NCBI GenBank assembly: GCA_009924965.1
Contig: RFQN01000033.1
Span: forward strand, 1-11,376
Direction: 5' to 3'
DNA from: Verrucomicrobiota bacterium
GTDB taxonomy: Bacteria > Verrucomicrobiota > Verrucomicrobiia > Opitutales > UBA953
Length of the DNA stretch: 11,376 nucleotides
The position numbers were made by a program, and so were the translations under genes. Below the pieces are notes generated by a model, which worked only from the letters and a program-made list of their open reading frames with translations, did not search any database and had not been told where the DNA came from. Below, piece by piece: positions 1 to 6,116 of the stretch; the first letter of the stretch is position 1, and each line of letters opens with the position of its first letter.

Positions 1-798
1 CGCATCAATTACGACGAAGTCGCCGAGATGGCCGCGCGCGAAAAGCCCAAGATGATCACCGTCGGTGCGTCTGCTTATGCCCGCGAAATCGACTTCGCCC
101 GGTTCGGCCAGATCGCCAAGGAAAACGGCGCGCTCCTTCTCGCCGACATCGCGCACATCGCCGGCCTCGTTGCCGCGGGCGTGCATCCCTCTCCGGTGCC
201 GCATGCCGACTTCGTCACCACGACCACGCACAAGACTCTTCGTGGTCCGCGCGGCGGCCTGATCCTCTGCAAGGCCGAGCACGCCAAGGCCGTCGACTCG
301 GCCGTCTTCCCTGGCGCCCAAGGTGGCCCGCTGGAGCACGTCATCGCCGCCAAGGCCGTTTGCTTCGCCCAATGCGCGACTCCGGCTTTCATGGACTACG
401 CCCGCCAAGTCGTCGCCAACTCTAAGGCCTTGGCGGACGCCCTCGTGGCCCACGGCTTCGGCTTGATCAGCGGCGGTACGGATAACCACTTGAGCCTCAT
501 TGACTTGCGTAAGAGCCACCCGAATGTTTCGGGCAAGGACGCCCAGCTTGCGCTCGACGCTGCCCACATCACCACGAACAAGAACACCGTGCCGGATGAG
601 ACCCGTAGCCCCTTCCAGGCCAGCGGTATCCGCGTGGGGACGCCTGCGGTCACGTCTCGTGGCATGAAGGAAGCCGAGATGAAGGAAATCGCCAAGGCCA
701 TCGCGGTGGTGCTCTCCGATCCTGCAAATCCTGCGAAAATCGAAGAAGGTAAGGCCATCGCTTCGGCCCTCTGCGCCCGTTTCCCCTTGCCCTATTGA
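1..798 (+). CDS. glyA: Serine hydroxymethyltransferase, 3' part (5' end outside window)
   Basis: PLP enzyme that interconverts serine and glycine while loading tetrahydrofolate with a one-carbon unit; cytoplasmic, central to folate and purine/thymidylate metabolism. The reading frame is open from base 1 and ends at TGA 796-798, giving 265 residues. The visible part begins in the conserved block INYDEVAEMAAREKPK and runs through ITVGASAYAREIDF, the ADIAHIAGLVAAGVHPSP block and the PLP site TTTTHKTLRGPRGG, whose lysine is coded at 232-234. The C-terminal block SGIRVGTPAVTSRG is also intact. In E. coli GlyA (417 residues) this lysine is K229, so roughly 150 N-terminal residues lie upstream of the window. 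The 71-base gap to the pseudopilin gene and that gene's different character suggest the two are not one operon. Family assignment is very secure. Confidence 0.97.
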   Translation, partial: RINYDEVAEMAAREKPKMITVGASAYAREIDFARFGQIAKENGALLLADIAHIAGLVAAGVHPSPVPHADFVTTTTHKTLRGPRGGLILCKAEHAKAVDSAVFPGAQGGPLEHVIAAKAVCFAQCATPAFMDYARQVVANSKALADALVAHGFGLISGGTDNHLSLIDLRKSHPNVSGKDAQLALDAAHITTNKNTVPDETRSPFQASGIRVGTPAVTSRGMKEAEMKEIAKAIAVVLSDPANPAKIEEGKAIASALCARFPLPY

Positions 799-818
799 GT
801 TTGTTCCGTTCTTTTTCG

Positions 819-869
819 CTTTCATTCCATTTTAACCCACCTATCCTTATTACCTACCCCTCATACCCC
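819..869 (+). promoter_or_regulatory. G-free pyrimidine-rich 5' leader of the pseudopilin gene
   Basis: The 51 bases directly before the ATG at 870 contain no G at all and are mostly C and T. There is therefore no Shine-Dalgarno sequence, and the RNA cannot form G-C pairs within itself. I infer an unstructured leader that lets ribosomes load without anti-SD pairing. A TATCCT at 842-847 could be a weak -10 element, but no convincing -35 accompanies it, so I do not place the promoter. Confidence 0.5.
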
Positions 870-1580
870 ATGAATACCCCTATTCGTAACCGCAAAGGCT
901 TCACGCTCATTGAGCTGCTGACCGTCATCGCGATCATCGGCATCCTGGCCGCCGTCCTCTTCCCCGGCGTTCAGGGCGTCATGAAGAAGGCCAAGCAGTC
1001 CACCGCCCAGACCAAGGTGCGCAACATCGCCCAGGCCTACATCGCCTTCGCCTCGACGGGCAACAAGTTCGTCAAGCAGGGTGCTTGGAGCCTCACCGCT
1101 CCGACGCAGGCCAACTCGGTTGCCGACTTCGGTGCCGTGCTCTCCTACAACTCCAACCTGAACTCCGCCGAGCTCTGGTACGTTGAAGCCGACCAGCTGA
1201 ACGAATCCGCTTCCTTCCCGAAGCAGGTCCTCATCGGCGCCACCGGCAGCCAGACCGTTGACCCGAACTTCGCCACCGGCTCCGTCCAGTACGGCTACCA
1301 CTCCTGGACGACCTTCGTCCCGACCCCCCGCAACATCGACGAAAAGATTCCTCTCTTCTGGGCTCGTGGTCTGACCACCGCCGGCAAGTGGGACGCTGCC
1401 ACCGGCGTCTGGGGTGCTGAAGGCGGCCACATCGCCTTCGGTGACTCCCACGTGACTTGGTACCAGGACACCGCTTCCGACGACACCAAGTTCGTCTCCA
1501 AGAAGACCGCTGGTTCGATGTCCGCCAACTGGCAGGACGCCGTCTCGGTCGGCACGGTGACCGAACTGAAGTCCAAGTAA
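870..1580 (+). CDS. Type II secretion-like pseudopilin (prepilin-type N-terminal cleavage/methylation protein)
   Basis: 236 residues. The short leader MNTPIRNRKG ends in the Gly before the prepilin-peptidase site, followed by FTLIELLTVIAIIGILAAVL: Phe+1, Glu+5 and a hydrophobic helix of about 20 residues that anchors the protein in the inner membrane and packs it into a pilus-like fibre. Near the C-terminus, GGHIAFGDSHVTWYQD resembles the 'H-x9-DG' ending of the abundant DUF1559-type pseudopilins of Planctomycetes and Verrucomicrobia. I chose ATG 870 because it gives a normal 10-residue leader; the frame extends up to a TTG at 795 overlapping glyA, which would put 25 implausible residues in front. 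Codons are overwhelmingly C- or G-ending. With its own leader and terminator it appears to be a monocistronic, well-expressed gene. Which secretion or fibre system it serves cannot be told, as no pilus assembly genes are nearby. Confidence 0.92.
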   Translation: MNTPIRNRKGFTLIELLTVIAIIGILAAVLFPGVQGVMKKAKQSTAQTKVRNIAQAYIAFASTGNKFVKQGAWSLTAPTQANSVADFGAVLSYNSNLNSAELWYVEADQLNESASFPKQVLIGATGSQTVDPNFATGSVQYGYHSWTTFVPTPRNIDEKIPLFWARGLTTAGKWDAATGVWGAEGGHIAFGDSHVTWYQDTASDDTKFVSKKTAGSMSANWQDAVSVGTVTELKSK

Positions 1581-1598
1581 GGGACTCAGGTCTCTTGC

Positions 1599-1631
1599 AA
1601 AAGCCCCGGGCCACCGGGGCTTTTTTGTTTT
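1599..1631 (+). terminator. Rho-independent terminator after the pseudopilin gene
   Basis: AAAAGCCCCGG (1599-1609) pairs perfectly with CCGGGGCTTTT (1614-1624) around a GCCA loop, followed by a T-rich tail (TTTTTTGTTTT, 1621-1631). It lies 18 bases after the stop codon. This is the only textbook intrinsic terminator in the window, and it separates the pseudopilin from the menA operon. Confidence 0.95.
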
Positions 1632-1664
1632 CGGAACCCGGCGGTTAGGCATTGTGGGCTTTGC

Positions 1665-2606
1665 ATGGCTTCGCTGCGCACATGGATCGACGCTTGTCGG
1701 CCGAAGACCTTGGTCGCGGCGGCTGTCCCGGTCGCCGTGGGCGGGGCGGTGGTGCATGTTTATGGGAGACGGTTGGACTGGCCCGTTGATCCCAGCTTCG
1801 CGTTGGCTTTCTGTTTGGGCTTCGCCCTCTGCGTGCAGGTCGCCTGCAACTTCGCCAACGACCTGGGCGACACCTTGCGTGGTGCCGATACCTCCGCGCG
1901 CATCGGTCCGCGCCGGGCCGTCGCGAACGGAGACATCACGCCCGCGCAGATGAAACGCGGCATCTGGGTCGCCTGCCTCTTGGCCATGGTCGTCGGGAGT
2001 CCCGTGGGCTTGATTTCCCCTTGGCTGGCTTTGGCAGGGGTGCTGGCGATCGCGTGTGCCTTAGCCTACACCTTAGGGCCGTTCCCATTGGCTTACCGTG
2101 GACTCGGCGACGTCTTCGTCATTGCCTGCTTCGGTGTGCAAGCCACGGCGTTGACCGCTTGGGCGGCTTGGCTGACCGCCCCTCGGTGCAAGTGCGGGCT
2201 CTGCGGAGATCCCATGCCCTGGACGGCGGCCTTGCTTGCGGGCTTGGGCTTGGGCCTACTGGCGGACAACATCCTCGTCGCGAACAACGCGCGCGACTAC
2301 GAGACCGACGTCGCGGCGGGGAAGCGCACTTCCGTCGTCCGTTTCGGCCGCGGCTTCGCGCGCGGCTTGTTCACCTTGAACTTGGTCGGTGGGCTGGCCT
2401 GCCTGGGGCTCGTCTTCGGTTGGCTCCCCCTGCTGGTCGCCCCGTGGGCGCTGAAGCAGGCCGTCGGCTTCCGTCGGGCCCAGGCGGCCGGTGATTTCGT
2501 GCCTTTCCTCGCCCAAGCCGCGGCCTTGCTGCTGGTGGCCGGTGCCCTGTGCGTAACTGCCTCTTGCCTTGGCTGGGTCCCTACGGGATTCTGGGTTTCG
2601 CGATGA
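1665..2606 (+). CDS. menA: 1,4-dihydroxy-2-naphthoate polyprenyltransferase (MenA, UbiA superfamily)
   Basis: Integral membrane prenyltransferase that attaches the isoprenoid tail to DHNA in menaquinone synthesis. 313 residues with about eight or nine hydrophobic segments. The first Asp-rich motif NFANDLGD is at residues 62-69, followed by the MenA-typical stretch from RGADTSARIGPRRA to TPAQMKRG; the second motif NNARDYETD is at 207-215, followed by AGKRTSVVRFG. This order matches E. coli MenA (SNLANDYGD, RIGPLRG, QQEMKR, NINNLRD, GKNTLVVRLG) rather than UbiA or heme O synthase. An unusual loop, PRCKCGLCGDP, carries Cys 175, 177 and 180 between two membrane segments. The start ATG 1665 gives the family-typical MASLRTWIDACRPKTL; there is no clear ribosome binding site. 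The stop overlaps the next start (ATGA at 2603). No other menaquinone genes are adjacent. Confidence 0.93.
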   Translation: MASLRTWIDACRPKTLVAAAVPVAVGGAVVHVYGRRLDWPVDPSFALAFCLGFALCVQVACNFANDLGDTLRGADTSARIGPRRAVANGDITPAQMKRGIWVACLLAMVVGSPVGLISPWLALAGVLAIACALAYTLGPFPLAYRGLGDVFVIACFGVQATALTAWAAWLTAPRCKCGLCGDPMPWTAALLAGLGLGLLADNILVANNARDYETDVAAGKRTSVVRFGRGFARGLFTLNLVGGLACLGLVFGWLPLLVAPWALKQAVGFRRAQAAGDFVPFLAQAAALLLVAGALCVTASCLGWVPTGFWVSR

Positions 2607-3079
2607 AGCCCCACGAGTCACTCGCCGGCCAGCTCGAGGCCCTTGTCCAAGCGGGCAACCGTCCGTCTTGGGATGAGTATTTTATGGCGACCGCCGTCTT
2701 GGTCAGCTCGCGCTCGAGCTGCGAGCGGCTGCATGTCGGTTGCGTCGTCGTGTCCACCGGCAAGCACCCCAACCGCCTCGTCGCGGCGGGCTACAACGGT
2801 TTCCTGCCGGGCACGCCGCACGACTCCAAGGTGCGCGACGGCCATGAGCAGGCCACCGTGCATGCGGAGCAGAACGCCGTGGCCGACGCTGCTAAGCGCG
2901 GCGTCTCGCTGCAGGGCACGGTCTGCTACGTCACCCATTTCCCGTGCGTGAACTGCGCGAAGATCCTCGCCGCCGCCGGCATCACCGAGGTGCGCTACCG
3001 CCACGACTACAAGAACGACCCGCTCGTCGCCGAGCTGTTCGCGCAGGCCGGGGTCGCCGTCACGAAGCTGGTGGGCTGA
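2603..3079 (+). CDS. dCMP deaminase family protein (zinc-dependent cytidine/deoxycytidylate deaminase fold)
   Basis: Predicted to deaminate dCMP to dUMP, feeding thymidylate synthesis; cytoplasmic. 158 residues, typical for bacterial ComEB/dCMP deaminases. The zinc and catalytic residues are present: H87-A88-E89 within TVHAEQNAV, and P114-C115-x-x-C118 in HFPCVNCAKIL. Family-typical blocks SSRSSCERLHVGCVVV (residues 35-50) and AAGYNGFLPG also match. The frame opens at an upstream GTG (2549), but ATG 2603 is preferred: it starts just before the domain and overlaps the menA stop in an ATGA, implying translational coupling. The stop TGA (3077-3079) overlaps the next gene's ATG by one base. Other cytidine-deaminase-fold substrates cannot be excluded, but the length and SSRSSC/VGCVVV blocks favour dCMP. 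Confidence 0.9.
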   Translation: MKPHESLAGQLEALVQAGNRPSWDEYFMATAVLVSSRSSCERLHVGCVVVSTGKHPNRLVAAGYNGFLPGTPHDSKVRDGHEQATVHAEQNAVADAAKRGVSLQGTVCYVTHFPCVNCAKILAAAGITEVRYRHDYKNDPLVAELFAQAGVAVTKLVG

Positions 3080-3624
3080 TGGCCGGGAAGTTCCAGTCGA
3101 TCGCTGGGCGCGTGCTGGTCTCGCATCCCTTGCAGCGCGACGAGCACTTCTGCGAGACCGTCGTCCTCATCCATACGCACACGGCGGACGATGGGGCGAT
3201 GGGCGTGATTCTGAACCGTCCGATGGGCCAGTGCCTCGGTCAGGTGCAGGACGATTTTTCGGTCGGACCGCTCGCGGGCGTGCCGATTCATGTCGGTGGG
3301 CCGTGCTCCGCCGACCGGATGGCCTTGGGTGGATGGAAGTTTTCCGCCCGCGGACCGGCGGCGATCCGCTATGGCATCAGCCGCGAAGAAGCGGAAGCCT
3401 TGGCGGACGTTGGCGACTATCGGCTCTTCGCTTACGTCGGTTATGCTGGTTGGTCGCCTGGGCAGCTCGAGAACGAGCTCCGTCTCAATGCTTGGGTCGT
3501 CTGTCCCTTTGAGCGGGCCACGGCGCAGTTGACCGAACAGGCCTACTGGAAAGGCCTGTTGGCGCGGCACCGGCCGGATCTCCGGCTCGTGCTCGATTCA
3601 CCCGAGAACCCTGGGCATAACTGA
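3079..3624 (+). CDS. yqgE: YqgE/AlgH family protein (UPF0301, DUF179)
   Basis: 181 residues. Conserved family signatures are present in order: GRVLVSHPLQRDEHFCETVVL (residues 10-30), GAMGVILNRPMG (39-50), VGGPCSADR (72-80) and the hallmark GYAGWSPGQLENEL (121-134), followed by AWVVCPF. The biochemical role of the family is not settled; it is named from the Pseudomonas alginate regulator AlgH, yet occurs in bacteria without alginate. The frame runs upstream to 2944 inside the deaminase gene; ATG 3079 is preferred because it begins just before the first conserved block and forms a TGATG overlap with the deaminase stop. It is last in the menA operon. Its TGA (3622-3624) directly abuts the stop codon of the convergent M23 gene. 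Confidence 0.92.
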   Translation: MAGKFQSIAGRVLVSHPLQRDEHFCETVVLIHTHTADDGAMGVILNRPMGQCLGQVQDDFSVGPLAGVPIHVGGPCSADRMALGGWKFSARGPAAIRYGISREEAEALADVGDYRLFAYVGYAGWSPGQLENELRLNAWVVCPFERATAQLTEQAYWKGLLARHRPDLRLVLDSPENPGHN

Positions 3625-4617
3625 TCACTGCGCGCCGGTCAGCAGGATGTTGACGTTGCGGGTCAAGGTTTCGCCCGGCATCTTGGCGTCGGCGGTGATC
3701 ATCTTGCGCAACGTCAGCAGTTGCCGCTGGTTATTGTCCAGGGCCACGTAGCTCCAGACGCCTTTCGGCAATTGTTGGCTCTCCGGCGGCAGCGCCGTCC
3801 AGCGTTTCGGCAGGCCGTGCCAGGTGAACTCCACGTACCAGCCCGCCGCTTTGGCCGGGTCGGAGCCAGGGGCGAGCAAGCCAGGGTAGCGTTGGATGAA
3901 GTCGGGCGGACGCTTGGTGCGCATCGTCACGGCGAGAGCGGTCGGGAGTTGCCGCACGCTGTCGAGCAGGTTGACCGACGAGCGGCCCAAGATCGGCACG
4001 GGGTCGAACCCGACCAGGTTCTGCCCGTTCCAGATGCCATGTTGATTGGGGGAATCGCGCAGGTCGGGCTGTTGGTTGTACCAGTTCCCGAAGTTGGCGG
4101 AGAGCACTAGACCGACCTCGAAATGCAGGTGCGCGCGTTCCTTGGGGATAGCCGTCGGGCTGATGGAGGTGTGGCCCATCGTGGCGATGGCGGTGCCCTT
4201 CGAGAGCTTGTCGCCGACCTTGAGGCCCTTCTCCACGGAAGCCAGGTGCGCGTACAGCGTGTAGACCGGGATCTCGGCTTCTGGGTGGTAGAGGATGACG
4301 TATTTGCCGTAGGGCCCGTTGAGCTGCTGGTTGATGTAGGCGACGCTGCCCTTCATCGCCGAGAACACGCGGTCCAGCGGTTCGCCGTTGGGGGCGCGGG
4401 CGATGGGGCGGATGTCGATTCCTTCGTGGAAACGGTGCTGTTCCTCGCGCACCATCCCGAACAGCGCGGACTCCGGTTTGCCCGAGACCGTTGGCTGTGC
4501 GTAGTCCTCGAGCGACCGGATGGTCGTTCGATCCATCGAGGTCGGCCAGACGATTTCCGTGGCCCCCAGGAGGCCGGCGAGCAGCAGGCAGAAGAGCGTG
4601 CTTAGGCAGCGGCTCAC
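3625..4617 (-). CDS. Secreted M23 (LytM-like) zinc endopeptidase
   Basis: 330 residues, predicted to be exported and to cut peptide cross-links in peptidoglycan. An N-terminal hydrophobic stretch (residues 3-19, ending GLLGA) looks like a cleavable signal peptide. The M23 core is complete: H64-x3-D68 in RFHEGIDIR, H124 in YTLYAHL, and H163-L-H165 in AHLHFEVG. By analogy with S. aureus LytM, H64, D68 and H165 bind zinc while H124 and H163 are catalytic, so the enzyme is probably active. Residues about 180-330 form a C-terminal extension I do not recognise. Start is GTG 4617, whose GTGA overlaps the stop of the upstream lipoprotein gene by four bases, so the two are translationally coupled. No terminator follows; the stop touches that of yqgE. 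Confidence 0.9.
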   Translation of the reverse strand: MSRCLSTLFCLLLAGLLGATEIVWPTSMDRTTIRSLEDYAQPTVSGKPESALFGMVREEQHRFHEGIDIRPIARAPNGEPLDRVFSAMKGSVAYINQQLNGPYGKYVILYHPEAEIPVYTLYAHLASVEKGLKVGDKLSKGTAIATMGHTSISPTAIPKERAHLHFEVGLVLSANFGNWYNQQPDLRDSPNQHGIWNGQNLVGFDPVPILGRSSVNLLDSVRQLPTALAVTMRTKRPPDFIQRYPGLLAPGSDPAKAAGWYVEFTWHGLPKRWTALPPESQQLPKGVWSYVALDNNQRQLLTLRKMITADAKMPGETLTRNVNILLTGAQ

Positions 4618-5123
4618 TTTTGCTCGAGTTCCTTGCGGATGATGACCGTCGAAGCGTTGAGCTTATCGCTCAGGAAGAGGGCGGCCTCGCGGCTGTTCAT
4701 GCCTTTCTGTTCGACCGCGAACATGAGCTTCCCGTCGTTGATCTGCTGGTCGATGGGCAGGATGCCGACGGCCGCGTCGTTTACGACCAGCACGAGGTTC
4801 TTGCCGCGCGCCTGGCGGGTGATGTCCATGATGTTGCGGGCGGCCGAAGTGTTCACATGCACCAGCAGGTAGACTTGGCGGAGATCGCTAGGGCCGGCTT
4901 CGACGACGGTCGTGCTGAGGAGGTCTTCCGCGAGGGTGAGCTCCTTCGTCATGATCGGGATGGTGATGCCGCTGACCGGGAGCTTGACGTTCTTGCGCAT
5001 CGTCAAGGTCGTGGAGGCCGGGGCCTCGACGTAGACCGAGGCGATGTGCGTGACCTTGTCGGTGTTGCAGCCGGCGAGGGCGAGGACGGCCAGCAGCAGG
5101 CTGGCGGGACGGAGGAATGACAT
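4614..5123 (-). CDS. Lipoprotein with SecD-head-like domain, function unknown
   Basis: 169 residues. The N-terminus MSFLRPASLLLAVLALAGC ends in a lipobox (L-A-G-C19), so the mature protein should be lipid-anchored at Cys19. Asn follows at +2, which does not signal inner-membrane retention under the E. coli rule. The second half contains ARGKNLVLVVNDAAVGILP, then DGKLMFAVEQKGMNSREAA and LFLSDKLNAS. This order (alternating hydrophobic strand with 'VxND', a strand after a Gly turn, then a helix with 'SxEEA...LsxxLn') resembles the periplasmic P1 head subdomain of SecD; that is my pattern reading, not a database match. It is coupled by GTGA overlap to the M23 peptidase, and its ATG lies four bases after the preceding gene's stop. 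A role with the peptidase in the envelope is an inference from context. Confidence 0.8.
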   Translation of the reverse strand: MSFLRPASLLLAVLALAGCNTDKVTHIASVYVEAPASTTLTMRKNVKLPVSGITIPIMTKELTLAEDLLSTTVVEAGPSDLRQVYLLVHVNTSAARNIMDITRQARGKNLVLVVNDAAVGILPIDQQINDGKLMFAVEQKGMNSREAALFLSDKLNASTVIIRKELEQK

Positions 5124-5127
5124 AAGG

Positions 5128-5619
5128 TTAGCCGACGAGCATCTCCAAGGCCGTGCCCACCTGCAGGAGGTGGCTGGGCTGCAGGTCCAAGGCCGGGACG
5201 AGGTAGGTCTGCTTCGAGGAAGCGTGCTGGTAGGGGATGAGCCCCTTGTCCGCCGGTCCCAGCGCGCGGATGATCCGCTTGCGCTCGAGGAGCATGGCGA
5301 GGATGTGCTTGAGCACGCCCTTGTCGCCGCTGGGGTCTTCGGCGTCGTCGTAGAGGGAGAGGAAGAACTCCTCGCGCGAAGCCAGGAGCTGGGCGCGGTG
5401 GGCTTGTTCCTCTTCGTTGCGCTCCTTCACTTCGCGCGTCCAGCGTCCGAGGAGCAAGCCGTTCGGGGTGAAGTTCGGCGCCTGGTCCTTGAGGACGTCG
5501 GCCCGCTCGATGTTGCCGCCCACCGGCTTGTAGACAACGCATACGACGGTGTCGCCGACGTGAAGTTCCTGGCCGGAAGCGGCACAGGTGCGAGCGATAG
5601 GTTTAACCTGCCAATCCAT
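5128..5619 (-). CDS. Conserved-looking hypothetical protein, 163 residues
   Basis: I do not recognise a named family. With start ATG 5619 the protein begins MDWQVKPIARTCAASGQELH, where a 'CxxSGxxL..GDTVV' pattern resembles the opening of short uncharacterised proteins of this phylum. There is no signal peptide or membrane segment. The middle (residues about 60-85) is highly charged and probably helical (TREVKERNEEEQAHRAQ), and residues 103-119 form another helix with the basic LLERKRIIRAL. Only two cysteines (C12, C27) are present, so no zinc ribbon. The frame stays open to a GTG at 5670 that forms a GTGA overlap with the upstream gene; that start would prepend 17 low-information residues, so I prefer ATG 5619, but the alternative is possible. 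Next gene starts after a four-base gap, implying one operon. Confidence 0.75.
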   Translation of the reverse strand: MDWQVKPIARTCAASGQELHVGDTVVCVVYKPVGGNIERADVLKDQAPNFTPNGLLLGRWTREVKERNEEEQAHRAQLLASREEFFLSLYDDAEDPSGDKGVLKHILAMLLERKRIIRALGPADKGLIPYQHASSKQTYLVPALDLQPSHLLQVGTALEMLVG

Positions 5620-5666
5620 GCCTTCAAAATGAGGCGAGCGGGGAGGGTGGGGCAATCCCATTCCCC

Positions 5667-6023
5667 TCACATTGCCGAGGCGGAGCCACCGCTCGAGGCT
5701 GCGGCGGCCTGCTGGGCGGCGATGACTTGGGCTTGGGCGGCCGTGAGGTTCGGGGTCGACCCGGGGGTGGCCAACGTCGCGATGCCGTAGCCGAGTCCTT
5801 TCAGAGGGTTGCTCCAGAGGATCCGGCCGGTCGAAAGCTCCAGGCAGAAGAGCTCGCCGCGGGCATGCGCGAAGACCTGTAGCCCATCGACATGCAGGGT
5901 GACGAATTCACCGCCCACCATGCCTCCTTTGAGCTGGGTCGTCCAGAGCAGGCTACCGCTCATGCGATTGAAGGCAGATACGGAATTCTTGGCGCCGACG
6001 ATGAGCATCTGGCTAGGGTTCAT
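5667..6023 (-). CDS. Small PQQ-type beta-propeller repeat protein (one to two blades)
   Basis: 118 residues. Residues 5-85 look like one full and one partial PQQ/quinoprotein-like blade: MLIVGAKNSVSAFNRMSGSL then LWTTQL, and later ELFCLELSTGRILWSNPL. Both carry the 'xxxA(L)dxxtGxxLW' strand-turn-strand signature of PQQ_2-type repeats. It is far too short to close a propeller alone, and has no signal peptide. The C-terminus (residues 93-118) is a low-complexity Ala/Gln/Ser tail, TAAQAQVIAAQQAAAASSGG. The frame stays open upstream to 6665 across the isochorismatase gene, but that part is antisense shadow; ATG 6023 is the first start that leaves the propeller motif intact. It is the first gene of the - strand cluster that ends with the M23 peptidase, and it is divergent from the hydrolase at 6117. 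Confidence 0.75.
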   Translation of the reverse strand: MNPSQMLIVGAKNSVSAFNRMSGSLLWTTQLKGGMVGGEFVTLHVDGLQVFAHARGELFCLELSTGRILWSNPLKGLGYGIATLATPGSTPNLTAAQAQVIAAQQAAAASSGGSASAM

Positions 6024-6116
6024 GGCCTGACAATACAGGGTCGGTCTAGGGGCAGGGAAGGCCGAAACCACAGGTTTAAGGGCTGACTCCGGGGCGGCCG
6101 TCCGCAGGGTGGTCTC
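6024..6116. promoter_or_regulatory. Divergent intergenic region between the propeller-repeat gene and the hydrolase gene
   Basis: These 93 bases lie between two divergently oriented starts and must hold promoters for both directions unless transcripts begin elsewhere. I find no confident -35/-10 pair on either strand. On the - strand, TATTGT ending about ten bases before ATG 6023 is only a weak -10 resemblance. No operator-like palindrome stands out. The regulatory call rests on gene orientation. Confidence 0.35.

Noticed and set aside
795..869. Longer pseudopilin starting at TTG 795
   Set aside because: It would overlap glyA and put 25 residues before a leader that is already of normal length at ATG 870.
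799..869. Possible sigma-70-type promoter with TATCCT at 842-847
   Set aside because: Only four of six -10 bases match and no -35 partner is convincing, so no promoter is placed.
861..1757. 298-codon - strand frame over the pseudopilin gene
   Set aside because: Also codon-aligned with the sense gene; it runs through the terminator and gives a Gly/Arg-rich translation without motifs.
5044..5790. 248-codon + strand frame opposite the lipoprotein and hypothetical genes
   Set aside because: It is codon-aligned with the - strand genes, one of which has a clear lipobox signal; the + translation has no motif.
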